A DNA stretch of 40,982 nt, from assembly GCA_022704645.1 (NCBI GenBank), contig JAKJGA010000001.1, forward strand, positions 1 through 40,982, given 5' to 3'. This DNA is from Spirochaetota bacterium. GTDB taxonomy: Bacteria > Spirochaetota > UBA4802 > JAFGJZ01. Of the stretch, positions 26,039 through 34,559 are shown piece after piece. The translations under genes and the position numbers were made by a program. Under the pieces are notes generated by a model that did no database searches, was not told the origin of the DNA, and worked only from the letters and a program-made list of their open reading frames with translations. Within the stretch, counting starts at the first letter, position 1, and every line of letters begins with the position of its first letter.

Positions 26039-28126
26039 ATGCCGCTTTCGAAACTTAGAAATATCGGTATTGCCGCGCATATTGACGCGGGAAAAACAAC
26101 TACTACTGAGCGAATTCTTTTTTACACAGGTGTAAACAGAAAACTCGGAGAAGTTCATGACGGAGCGGCATCTACCGACTTCATGAAGCAGGAACAGGAA
26201 AGAGGTATTACGATCGCTTCTGCCGCAATTACAACAAAGTGGAAAGATCATCAGATTAACATCATCGATACCCCGGGTCACGTTGACTTTACTGTCGAAG
26301 TTGAACGTTCAATGCGTGTAATTGACGGACTTGTAGGTCTTTTCTGTGCTGTGGGCGGTGTTGAGCCTCAGTCTGAAACAGTTTGGAATCAGGCTGACCG
26401 TTATAAAGTACCAAGAATAGCGCTTGTAAATAAAATGGACCGTGTAGGTTCTGATTTTATGGAAGTTGTCGGTCAGTTGAATAAATATCTTGATGCCAAT
26501 GCAGTTCCTTTTCAGCTTCCTATCGGAGCTGAAGATAATTTTCAGGGGGTAATAGACCTTATGAAAATGAAGGCTGTTTATTATCCGGCTGAATTGAAAA
26601 GAGAAGAAAAAGATATTCCTGAAGACATGAAAGCTGAAGCCGAAGCTGCAAGAAAGAACATGATCGAAAAAATTGCAGATTTCAATGACGCAATCATGGA
26701 AAAGTATCTTGCAGAAGAAGAAATCGGATATGATGAACTTAAAAAAGCTGCGAGAACTGTTACTATAAATCAGAATATTACTCCCGTTTTCTGCGCATCT
26801 TCATATAAAAACAAAGGTGTAGAAGAATATCTTGATGCTGTTCTTGATTATCTTCCTTCTCCTGTTGATATTGGTTCTGTGCACGGACAGGATATTAATG
26901 ATCCTTCAAAATCTCATACAAGACATCCTGTTGAGTCCGATCCTTTTTGTGCGCTTGCGTTCAAGCTTATAAATGACCCTTATGTTGGTCAGCAGACATT
27001 TATTCGAATTTATTCCGGAAAACTTGAAAGCGGTATAACTGTACTTAATTCAACAAAAGGAAAGAAAGAGAGAATAGGACGAATTCTTAGAATTCATGCG
27101 AAAGACAGAGAAGAACTTACATCTGCAGGTGCCGGCGAAATCGTTGCACTTATCGGTATGAAAGACACTAAAACAGGCGATACTCTTTGTGATCAGGATA
27201 ATCCTGTAATTCTTGAAAAAATTCATATTCCGCCTGCGGTTATTGAAATGAAGATTACTCCGCAGAGTAAGAAAGATGAAGAGAAGCTTGGTTTTGCTCT
27301 TAACAGACTTTCAACTGAAGACCCTTCATTTAAGACTCGTGTTGATGAAGAATCAAATGAAACGGTTATCGCGGGTATGGGAGAGCTTCACCTTGAGATC
27401 ATGGTTGACCGTCTGAAAGAAGAGTATGGTCTGATAGTTGATGTCGGAGAACCGGCTGTAGCATTCAGAGAAACAATGAAGACTCCTGTTGAAAATTCTT
27501 ATAAATTTGCTAAGCAGACCGGTGGTAAAGGTATGTTCGCAAACTGTACCATCCGTTTTGAGCCTAATCCGGGTAAGGGTTTCGAGTTTGTTGATATGAT
27601 TAAGGGAGGAGCAATTCCTCAGGAATATATTCCTTCAGTTAGAAAAGGTCTTGAAGCAACTATGGATGAAGGTATTCTTGCGGGCTTCCAGGTTCTTGAC
27701 GTTAAAGCTATTCTGATAGACGGTAGTTTCCATGCAGTCGATTCATCGGATATGGCGTTCAGACTTTGTGCTTCAATGTGTTTTAAACAGGCTTTTCTAA
27801 AAGCTGATCCGATTCTTCTTGAGCCGGTAATGAAAGTTGAAGTAAATACACCGGATGATTATATCGGTGATGTAATCGGAGATCTTAACAGAAGAAGAGG
27901 TAAGATCGGAGACATGAGAAGATTCAGAAAAGGATCTCAGAAAGTTGACGCTAAAGCACCTCTTGTTGAAATGTTCGGTTATGCAACTACACTTAGATCT
28001 CTTTCAAGCGGAAGAGCAAACTATTCAATGGAATTTCATGCATATGAACAGGTTCCAAAAGACGTTCAGGAAAAAGTTGTAAAAGCAGCTGCTGAAAAAC
28101 GTGCAAAAGGCAACAAAGCCGATTAA
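26039..28126 (+). CDS. fusA: Elongation factor G
   Basis: A 695-residue translational GTPase. G1 is AHIDAGKTT (13-21), switch I is ERGITIASA (54-62), G3 is DTPGH (77-81, catalytic His81), G4 is NKMD (131-134). Domain IV-V motifs (GGKGMFA, EPVMKVEV, RRGKIGDMRR, GRANYSMEFHAYEQVP) are present, so the protein is full length. It drives ribosome translocation. Several spirochaetes have two EF-G paralogs, one for translocation and one for ribosome recycling; sequence alone does not tell me which this is. It stands alone, not in the usual str operon with rpsL/rpsG/tuf. Confidence 0.95.
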   Translation: MPLSKLRNIGIAAHIDAGKTTTTERILFYTGVNRKLGEVHDGAASTDFMKQEQERGITIASAAITTKWKDHQINIIDTPGHVDFTVEVERSMRVIDGLVGLFCAVGGVEPQSETVWNQADRYKVPRIALVNKMDRVGSDFMEVVGQLNKYLDANAVPFQLPIGAEDNFQGVIDLMKMKAVYYPAELKREEKDIPEDMKAEAEAARKNMIEKIADFNDAIMEKYLAEEEIGYDELKKAARTVTINQNITPVFCASSYKNKGVEEYLDAVLDYLPSPVDIGSVHGQDINDPSKSHTRHPVESDPFCALAFKLINDPYVGQQTFIRIYSGKLESGITVLNSTKGKKERIGRILRIHAKDREELTSAGAGEIVALIGMKDTKTGDTLCDQDNPVILEKIHIPPAVIEMKITPQSKKDEEKLGFALNRLSTEDPSFKTRVDEESNETVIAGMGELHLEIMVDRLKEEYGLIVDVGEPAVAFRETMKTPVENSYKFAKQTGGKGMFANCTIRFEPNPGKGFEFVDMIKGGAIPQEYIPSVRKGLEATMDEGILAGFQVLDVKAILIDGSFHAVDSSDMAFRLCASMCFKQAFLKADPILLEPVMKVEVNTPDDYIGDVIGDLNRRRGKIGDMRRFRKGSQKVDAKAPLVEMFGYATTLRSLSSGRANYSMEFHAYEQVPKDVQEKVVKAAAEKRAKGNKAD

Positions 28127-28172
28127 TATAATAAAACACCGCCTTACAGGCGGTGTTTTATTATATTTCTTT
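28125..28172 (+). terminator. Long-stem intrinsic terminator of fusA
   Basis: A 19-bp perfect stem (28125-28143 with 28149-28167, core ACACCGCC/GGCGGTGT) and a TTACA loop, followed by TCTTTC. It begins at the fusA stop codon. Confidence 0.9.
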
Positions 28173-28382
28173 CTTTAATAAATTTAATTAAAATCCTTTC
28201 TCTTTGTTTTAACTTCTTGTGTTATTTATAGAAAAATTTAAAAGTATGTCATAGATGTAAAAATATGAGTGATGTAAAGCCATATTTAAAAAAAAAATGA
28301 AAAAACTTAATAAAACGATGATAAATACCCATTTATTTTCCGTATATAATATTATAAATTGTATTGAAAGGGGACAACTAAA

Positions 28383-28904
28383 TTGAAAAGCTATGAAAAA
28401 CGTTTTGATCTGCTTTATCGAAATTACTTCAGCGATATTGTCGGATTCATCTGCAAGAAAATTCATAATTCACAAACAGCTGAAGAAATTGCTCAGGAAA
28501 TATTTTTAAATCTTTTCGCAAAGAAGAAAGAATTGCCTCCGGAATCATCGATTTCTAAAAGATATTTATTTGTGTGCGCAAAAAATAAACTGATTGATTT
28601 CTACCGTCAGAGAAAACCGAGTATTATTTCTGAACCGATAGAGAATATTGAATACATGGAGATGGAGAAGCTGAATGACTTTAATCTTGAGAATATGATT
28701 ATCCGTGAAGAAATAATTTCTACATTCTACTCTACGCTATCAACATTTAATCAATCAAAAAGAAAAGCCTATCTTTCGTGTATAGTAAAAGAAAAAAATA
28801 CCAAATACACGCAAAAATATTATCGTTTCCGCAGAAAAGTTCTTAATGAAATAAATGAAATAATGAGAACAAAACTTTCAGAATATGAAGACATGGTGAA
28901 ATGA
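28383..28904 (+). CDS. ECF-like sigma factor with atypical region 4
   Basis: A 173-residue protein. Residues 5-80 match sigma region 2: FDLLYRNYFSDIVGFICKK, then TAEEIAQEIFLNLF and LFVCAKNKLIDFYRQRKP, the core-binding and -10 recognition helices. The usual region 4.2 helix-turn-helix is not clear; the C-terminus (LSTFNQSKRKAYLSCIV, KYYRFRRKVLNEI) is basic but lacks the common EIAxxLxxSxGTVKSR pattern. The start is TTG 28383, with AAAGGGGA 8 bases upstream and a TATAAT at 28345-28350 that may be its -10. No anti-sigma gene is adjacent; the next gene is convergent with no spacer. Confidence 0.75.
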   Translation: MKSYEKRFDLLYRNYFSDIVGFICKKIHNSQTAEEIAQEIFLNLFAKKKELPPESSISKRYLFVCAKNKLIDFYRQRKPSIISEPIENIEYMEMEKLNDFNLENMIIREEIISTFYSTLSTFNQSKRKAYLSCIVKEKNTKYTQKYYRFRRKVLNEINEIMRTKLSEYEDMVK

Positions 28905-29951
28905 CTATTTTCTGATATTTATATTTTGCGTCGGATATGCAAACTCTATTTTTTTGGATTTGAAATATTTCATAATTTCTAAATTTATTTGTTCATTTAT
29001 CTCCATAAAGTATGCGTAATCCGGAGAAGAAATAAAATATTCTGTTTCAAAGATAATTGAATAATCTGATAATTCTTTTAAATTTGAACGTGAGTATTCT
29101 GTGTCTTTATGAGACTCGATTATTTTTTTAATTTCTATCGGAATTTTTTCAAGCTTGCTGATTTCAGTATCGTAACAGACTGAATGTGAGAGGAGTACTC
29201 TTCTTTTTTTCATTTTTGTATAATTTCTTACGGTCTTATTTGTCAGCTGATTATTTGAGAGAATAATTTCTTCACCGTTTAAGCTCAATATTCTTGTGCT
29301 TCTTATACCTATTTTAATTATTGTACCTGCGACGTCATCGAATCTTATAAAATCATTTTGCACGAAAGGTTTATCAACATATATAGTAAAGGAAGAAAAT
29401 AAATCAGAAAGAATATTTTGAAAAGCAAATGCAAAAGCAATACTGGTTATTCCAAGACTCGTAACAAGTGTTGAAACTTTGAAACCAAGATTTGAAAGAA
29501 TTATTATTAATCCTGCTGAATAAATTGCTGTCTTGGAAAGAACAATAATAATATTAAAAAAAGTTTCTGAGGATTTATATTTTTTCCCTTGGTGTATTTT
29601 GGAAAAAATAAGATTTAGGCTTTTTCCTGCTATTGAGGCTAATTCCAGAAAAACTGAAGCAATAACAAAAGTATTTATAATCATTTCTTCGGTTTTTGAT
29701 AAAGTAATCAAATTAGAGGCAATCTCAAATGATATCGCAAAAATAAGCATGTAGTGTGTTTCTGCAATAAATGAAGTGATTCGTCTTATTTTTTTATTGT
29801 TTTTAGATGCTTTTCTAAGACGCATCCTCAAAGTGCTTCTAATTGCCGAAAGAATAATGAAGATGAGAGTAGATGCTGTAAAAAAGACTACTGCTTTTGA
29901 AAAATTATTTTCTTCAATCAGAAAGTTTTTAATTGTTTCAAATGTTTCCAA
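28905..29951 (-). CDS. MscS-family mechanosensitive channel
   Basis: A 348-residue membrane protein with about five hydrophobic segments. The pore-lining TM3 and the start of the beta domain are visible (LGITSIAFAFAFQNILSD, then IYVDKPFVQNDFIRF and VAGTIIKIGIRSTRI), followed by the NNQLTNKTVRNYT strand of the cytoplasmic vestibule. Releases solutes on hypo-osmotic shock. The start is TTG 29951 with AGGAG 7 bases upstream. It is 10 bases after the FecE-like ATPase gene, so probably in its operon, and its stop abuts that of the convergent sigma gene. Confidence 0.92.
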   Translation of the reverse strand: METFETIKNFLIEENNFSKAVVFFTASTLIFIILSAIRSTLRMRLRKASKNNKKIRRITSFIAETHYMLIFAISFEIASNLITLSKTEEMIINTFVIASVFLELASIAGKSLNLIFSKIHQGKKYKSSETFFNIIIVLSKTAIYSAGLIIILSNLGFKVSTLVTSLGITSIAFAFAFQNILSDLFSSFTIYVDKPFVQNDFIRFDDVAGTIIKIGIRSTRILSLNGEEIILSNNQLTNKTVRNYTKMKKRRVLLSHSVCYDTEISKLEKIPIEIKKIIESHKDTEYSRSNLKELSDYSIIFETEYFISSPDYAYFMEINEQINLEIMKYFKSKKIEFAYPTQNINIRK

Positions 29952-29961
29952 AAACGTTCTC

Positions 29962-30741
29962 CTATGCAGGGAAAATATAATTTAGTGAAGAGCCGGAATT
30001 ACGGACTTTTTTAAAATCAATTTTATATAATTTGGAAGCTATGTCACTTTTCAGAAATTTATCGGATGATCCTGAAAAAAAAATGCTGAAATCCTTCATT
30101 GCTGTAATAATATCAGAAAATCTTATTGCGGTATTTATGTCGTGAACAGAAGCAATAACAGTTTTTCCTCTGTCGGCTTCGGCTCTTAAAATTGAATATA
30201 TGTTATATGCATGACTGATATCAAGATGAGATACCGGTTCATCCATAATTATAATTTCAGAATTTTTTGCGATACACCCGGCAAGCAGTGTAAGCTGAAG
30301 CTCTCCCGCTGATAAATGATTTAAAAGTTTTTTGGATAATTTTTCAATTCGGCATTTTTTGAGAGCGATATCTTTATATTCATAATCATCATTTGAAAAT
30401 GCAAAGCCTTTTTTTAATGGAAAGCGGTTAAGTAAAACGAACTCATCAACTGTTATCGGTTTTGCCGAAAAATCAGATGAAAATACCGAAGAAATAATTG
30501 ATGATTTTTCCTTTACTTCAAGCGTATCGATGCAAGTATTTCCTATAAGGACTTCACCCTTTAGAGGTCTTTGAATTCCGCATATAATTTTAAGCAATGT
30601 TGTTTTCCCTGATCCGTTGGGACCGATCAGGGATGTAAGTTTGCCTTTTGGGAAAACTGCTGACAATGATTCAAAAACATTTTTGTCTGAATATGAAAAA
30701 AAAATATTTTTTAGAACTATGTCATTTTTATTATTTAGCAT
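29962..30741 (-). CDS. FecE/BtuD-type ABC ATPase (orphan)
   Basis: A 259-residue ATPase of the iron-siderophore/cobalamin importer type. Walker A GPNGSGKT (40-47), Walker B IIIMDEP (163-169) and H-loop His200 (ASVHD) are intact. The signature is LSAGE (143-147), with Ala for the first Gly. No FecCD-type permease or binding protein is adjacent, so its transporter must be completed elsewhere. It overlaps the upstream exported-protein gene by 11 bases and runs into the MscS gene. Confidence 0.88.
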   Translation of the reverse strand: MLNNKNDIVLKNIFFSYSDKNVFESLSAVFPKGKLTSLIGPNGSGKTTLLKIICGIQRPLKGEVLIGNTCIDTLEVKEKSSIISSVFSSDFSAKPITVDEFVLLNRFPLKKGFAFSNDDYEYKDIALKKCRIEKLSKKLLNHLSAGELQLTLLAGCIAKNSEIIIMDEPVSHLDISHAYNIYSILRAEADRGKTVIASVHDINTAIRFSDIITAMKDFSIFFSGSSDKFLKSDIASKLYKIDFKKVRNSGSSLNYIFPA

Positions 30742-31360
30742 TAAAACCGTTTAAAAAATCAGTAAAGTCCTGTTTGTATTCCGGATATAGTTCCTTGCTT
30801 GTAAAAAGAGTAATTTGAGTTGAACCCTTTGAATCGGAATAAACATAATAATTGTAAACGAAATTGATGCCCTGGATAACTCCAGAGAGTTCAATAAATT
30901 TTACCTGCTTTCCGTTTACCAGACGAACTTCCGAATTAGTTATTTCAACATTCGTTGCAACTTTTTGCGCATTATCAACCACTATAGAATCAAAATTTTC
31001 CATAGGTATTCTTATTCTTTCGGTTATTATCATTGCATATGCGTCACCGGAAGAATGCTGGAAAGAAGCCTCTGCCATTTGATTTAATGATGTTGATAAA
31101 ATTTCCCATTTGGAAGGATTATATTTAACAATAAAATTGCCGCGTTTAGCATTATAAACAGATGTAGAATCTGCAGGTGTGGTAAACTGCTGTGTGATTA
31201 ATTGATCATTTTTCTTATCTTCGTTTTTTTTATCGTATTTCCATGTTCCATTCTCTGAAAGAATTATCTTTTTACCGTCTTCAGTTGTTGCTGTTATGTC
31301 CTTTGCTGAAGCATATGAACATAAAAGAAGCGCCAACATGATGTACATAATTGTCTTCAT
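30731..31360 (-). CDS. Exported protein of unknown function
   Basis: A 209-residue protein with a signal peptide (residues 1-19, ending SYASA). The N-terminal DGKKIILSENGTWKYDK resembles a short beta motif found in many small secreted proteins; the remainder (from about 70) is a beta-rich domain with VKYNPSKWEIL, resembling PsbP-like secreted proteins by eye only. GGAGG precedes the ATG. The gene overlaps the FecE-like ATPase by 11 bases. Confidence 0.7.
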   Translation of the reverse strand: MKTIMYIMLALLLCSYASAKDITATTEDGKKIILSENGTWKYDKKNEDKKNDQLITQQFTTPADSTSVYNAKRGNFIVKYNPSKWEILSTSLNQMAEASFQHSSGDAYAMIITERIRIPMENFDSIVVDNAQKVATNVEITNSEVRLVNGKQVKFIELSGVIQGINFVYNYYVYSDSKGSTQITLFTSKELYPEYKQDFTDFLNGFNAK

Positions 31361-31388
31361 ATTTCCTCCGTTTTGTTTATTATCAATA

Positions 31389-31418
31389 ATTATTGAAAAA
31401 AATCAAGTAAAGAGTCAA
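31389..31418 (-). promoter_or_regulatory. Candidate promoter for the exported protein-ABC-MscS operon
   Basis: Minus-strand TTGACT (31418-31413), 18-base spacer, AATAAT (31394-31389). The -35 hexamer overlaps the stop codon of the upstream gene. Confidence 0.4.
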
Positions 31419-31936
31419 TATTTATTGATGTCTTTTATGATTATTTTTAGAGCCGGAAGATACATTATTAATGAATTTTTATATGTATTGTATATGGAAA
31501 TTATGGTTTTCATATCCTCCCTCGAAATTTCATGACTAGCTTCTTCGTAAACCGTTTCTTTGCAGAAAGGACTCAGTTCTGCTGAATTGAGAAATGTCTT
31601 TATAAACTTTTCTGAATCATCTTTTTCGGGAAAGGCTTTTTCTGCGGCGGTTTTTACTTTTGATGAGCTTAATTCCTCTATGGACTTTAAAGCTTCAACG
31701 GTATCTATATTATGACGTTTCATGAAATCAGGAAGTAGTATAAGCTTATTTTTTATAATAATGAAGTTATCGGGCGCAATTGCAGACAGATTATCATTCA
31801 TGACAGTAAAAGCTATCATTTTAGGAACAAAAATATGGCTTGCAAGTATGCTTAAGCCAACCATCGAAATGATAAATATTATCCCTCTTATTTTACTTTT
31901 TAGTGAAACAGGGGGAAGTTGTCCGTAAGTTATCAT
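31415..31936 (-). CDS. Small membrane-anchored protein of unknown function
   Basis: A 173-residue protein with one hydrophobic segment (about residues 18-38, GIIFIISMVGLSILASHIF) after a short basic N-terminus, then a mainly helical extracytoplasmic domain. No motif is recognised. Start ATG 31936 has a weak ribosome site. It is divergent from the flagellar operon. Confidence 0.6.
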   Translation of the reverse strand: MITYGQLPPVSLKSKIRGIIFIISMVGLSILASHIFVPKMIAFTVMNDNLSAIAPDNFIIIKNKLILLPDFMKRHNIDTVEALKSIEELSSSKVKTAAEKAFPEKDDSEKFIKTFLNSAELSPFCKETVYEEASHEISREDMKTIISIYNTYKNSLIMYLPALKIIIKDINKY

Positions 31937-32064
31937 CGGATAAGACTGATTTACAATGTATTTTTTTCAAGAATTTTACAGTTTATTTGATCTAAAACCG
32001 TAAAATCAATTCTCAGTGCCATATAATTTCTTAATATCGATTAACCCTATAAATTTAATTTTTT

Positions 32065-32091
32065 TAAAACCATGATTAAAAATGCCTAATT
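32065..32091 (+). promoter_or_regulatory. Candidate sigma-28 (FliA) promoter for the flgN operon
   Basis: TAAA (32065-32068), 15 bases, then GCCTAATT (32084-32091), a partial match to the TAAA-N15-GCCGATAA consensus used for late flagellar genes. It is 54 bases before flgN. Only GCC and one or two further positions match, so this is tentative. Confidence 0.3.
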
Positions 32092-32145
32092 GTATTTCAA
32101 AAATCGTCCGAGATTGATAATAAGGTGAATTTCGGAAGGTAGAAG

Positions 32146-32643
32146 ATGAGCAATTTATTTCGTGAAATTATATCGATTATTGACAGACAAACCGAGCTTT
32201 ATGAAGAGTTTCTCGGATTAGAAAGAAAAAAAACTGACTGCATTTCCGGAAATCTTGTTACGGAGCTTGAGGGAATTGTTTCTGATCAGGACAAAGTTAT
32301 TGGTCAAATTGAACTTATTGAATCAAGCAGATTAAGCTGTGTTCGTAAAATAACAGGAAAATTCTATATAAATAAGGCAAATCCATCATTACGGGATATT
32401 GCTCAATATGCGGATGATGTCTCTGGAAAAGAAATGATTCTTTGTGCTGAACGGTTAAAAAAAATAACTAATGAGCTGCAGAGAATTTTAGAAACCAATG
32501 CCAGAATGATAAAGGATAATATGAACTTTTATTCTTTGATAGTTGAGGGGATAAAAGATTCGCTTGATGATAAAAGCGCTTATTCTGCCGGAAGAGAATC
32601 AAGAGTAAAAAAGAATTCTGTTTTAATAAACAGAACAGTTTAG
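32146..32643 (+). CDS. flgN: FlgN-like flagellar export chaperone
   Basis: A 165-residue, mostly helical cytoplasmic protein. Sequence similarity is low, as usual for FlgN, but the pattern (LYEEFLGLERKKTDCISG, repeated LE.. heptads, NARMIKDNMNFYSLIVEGI) and the position directly before flgK support a chaperone for FlgK and FlgL. A GGAAGG site precedes the ATG. The spacing to flgK is 9 bases. Confidence 0.8.
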   Translation: MSNLFREIISIIDRQTELYEEFLGLERKKTDCISGNLVTELEGIVSDQDKVIGQIELIESSRLSCVRKITGKFYINKANPSLRDIAQYADDVSGKEMILCAERLKKITNELQRILETNARMIKDNMNFYSLIVEGIKDSLDDKSAYSAGRESRVKKNSVLINRTV

Positions 32644-32652
32644 GGGGAGTAT

Positions 32653-34557
32653 ATGAACTCGACTTTTATGGGACTTGAAATATCACGGCGGGGATTGATG
32701 TCGCACCAGCAGGCTCTTCATGTTACAGGGCATAATATTTCTAATGCAGAAAATGAAGAATATACACGTCAGCGTGTTTCGATAACTTCAATGGATCCGA
32801 TTTATGTTCCAAGTCTTAGCAGGGCCGAAACTGCCGGTCAGCTTGGTCAGGGCTCTGTTGTGGCGCAGATTGAGCGTGTGAGAAACAGCTTTATTGATGA
32901 TAGAATAGTTTCTGAAAAGAATGCAATGGGTTACTGGAATTCAAAAAATGATTTTATTTATCAGATAGAGCAGGTTTATAATGAGCCTTCAGACCAGTCA
33001 ATTAGAAGCAAAATGGATGCTTTCTGGGAATCATGGCAGGAACTCTCAAAATATCCTGAGACTCGAGCGACCCGTGAAGTTGTTAAGGAGAAAGCAAATG
33101 CTTTCTCGAATGAGATTCAGCATGTATACCGTCAGTTGGATGAACTTCAGCAGGATGCAAACCGTCAGGTTGCTGCGAAAGTTGAAGAAATCAATAACTA
33201 TGCCGCAAGTATAAGAGATTTGAACGAGCGTATCATGAAATCCGAAGCAGTCGGAGATAATCCGAATGATCTTCGTGATAAACGGGATGCACTTATTGAA
33301 AAGCTTTCAACGATTGTAAATATTTCAGTCGGCAGAAGCGATAAGGATGAAACGATTGTTTATATCGGTTCGGAAAATCTTGTTCAGGGTGAAGTGCTTC
33401 ATAAGCTTGAAGCATATCTGAATCCTGAAAATAAAGGCTTTTTCGGTGTCAGATGGGCAAAAAACGAAGCACCTGTAAAAATAACCCATGGTGAACTTGC
33501 GGGATTAATTGAAGTCAGAGATAAAATATTAAGGGATAATATTAACAGCGTCAATTCATTAGCTGTAAACATAATGGATCTGACGAATGAAATTCACCGT
33601 GACGGTTTCGGAAAGAACGGTGAAACAAATGTAAATTTCTTCAAAGAGATTATGGTTAGCGATAATGTAGAAGGAAATCATGACCTCAATAATGACGGAG
33701 TTTATGATGTATCCGCTGTATTTAAAGTAACCGGAGCGAATAAAGTTGATGCTTCCGCGGCAATAGGAATTACAGGAACTCTTACTTTTGTTTCTAATGA
33801 TGAAATTGAAGGTGAAATTCAGATCAGTTACGCTGCAACAGACAGCATCTATGATGTTATGAAAAAAATCAATGACGGTCATTTCGGTGTAAATGCATAT
33901 ATAGATCACAACAGTCATCTGGCATTGAAGGCAACAACTGCGAAAGACAGCGATAAAAAGAATTTTATGATACGTCATATAGAAGATTCCGGTCAGCTTT
34001 TCGTAGGTCTAGCCGGAATACTTAAGCAAACCGGTGCAGCCGGATCTTTTGATTACAGGCGTATCAATGATATTGCAAAGCTTTTGCCGGACAGAGAACA
34101 TGTCACTATTACTCCGCAGTACAATCCTGCTGCATATATGTCCGTTTCTACAGATATTTTGAAAGATATTGATAAAATTGCTGCAGCACAGGGAAAAGAC
34201 ATCGGCGGAACCGGAGATTTTAATAAAGGCAATAATATAGGTGACGGAAGTAATTCCCTTAGAATTGCAAATTTACGGCATAAACCGGCAATGGTTGATT
34301 CTAATTCTACTTTCAATGATTTCTATATTTCATTAGTAGCAAAAATAGGAAGTCAGGGTTCGGAATCAGACGACAGGGTCAAAAATCAGGAGACTCTTCT
34401 GGCAAATCTGAATAATCTAAGAAAATCAGTTTCCGGAGTCAGTCTTGATGAAGAAATGAGCAATATGGTTCAGTTTCAGCATGCATATAATGCAAATGCC
34501 AGAATGATCAGCACATTTGATAAAATGCTCGAAACAATTATCAGACTTGGAGCGTAA
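32653..34557 (+). CDS. flgK: Flagellar hook-filament junction protein 1
   Basis: A 634-residue protein exported through the flagellar type III system (no signal peptide). The N-terminus shows the conserved rod-hook motif (LEISRRGLMSHQQALHVTGH, then NISNAENEEYTRQRV); the C-terminus closes with SLDEEMSNMVQFQHAYNANA and a coiled helix. The central 300 residues hold the variable surface domains. FlgK and FlgL connect hook and filament; in spirochaetes the filament is periplasmic. A GGGGG-type ribosome site precedes the ATG. Confidence 0.96.
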   Translation: MNSTFMGLEISRRGLMSHQQALHVTGHNISNAENEEYTRQRVSITSMDPIYVPSLSRAETAGQLGQGSVVAQIERVRNSFIDDRIVSEKNAMGYWNSKNDFIYQIEQVYNEPSDQSIRSKMDAFWESWQELSKYPETRATREVVKEKANAFSNEIQHVYRQLDELQQDANRQVAAKVEEINNYAASIRDLNERIMKSEAVGDNPNDLRDKRDALIEKLSTIVNISVGRSDKDETIVYIGSENLVQGEVLHKLEAYLNPENKGFFGVRWAKNEAPVKITHGELAGLIEVRDKILRDNINSVNSLAVNIMDLTNEIHRDGFGKNGETNVNFFKEIMVSDNVEGNHDLNNDGVYDVSAVFKVTGANKVDASAAIGITGTLTFVSNDEIEGEIQISYAATDSIYDVMKKINDGHFGVNAYIDHNSHLALKATTAKDSDKKNFMIRHIEDSGQLFVGLAGILKQTGAAGSFDYRRINDIAKLLPDREHVTITPQYNPAAYMSVSTDILKDIDKIAAAQGKDIGGTGDFNKGNNIGDGSNSLRIANLRHKPAMVDSNSTFNDFYISLVAKIGSQGSESDDRVKNQETLLANLNNLRKSVSGVSLDEEMSNMVQFQHAYNANARMISTFDKMLETIIRLGA

Positions 34558-34559
34558 TT

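Noticed and set aside
33559..33978. 139-residue antisense frame inside flgK
   Set aside because: It is a shadow of the flgK coding sequence with an atypical Cys/Ile-rich composition.
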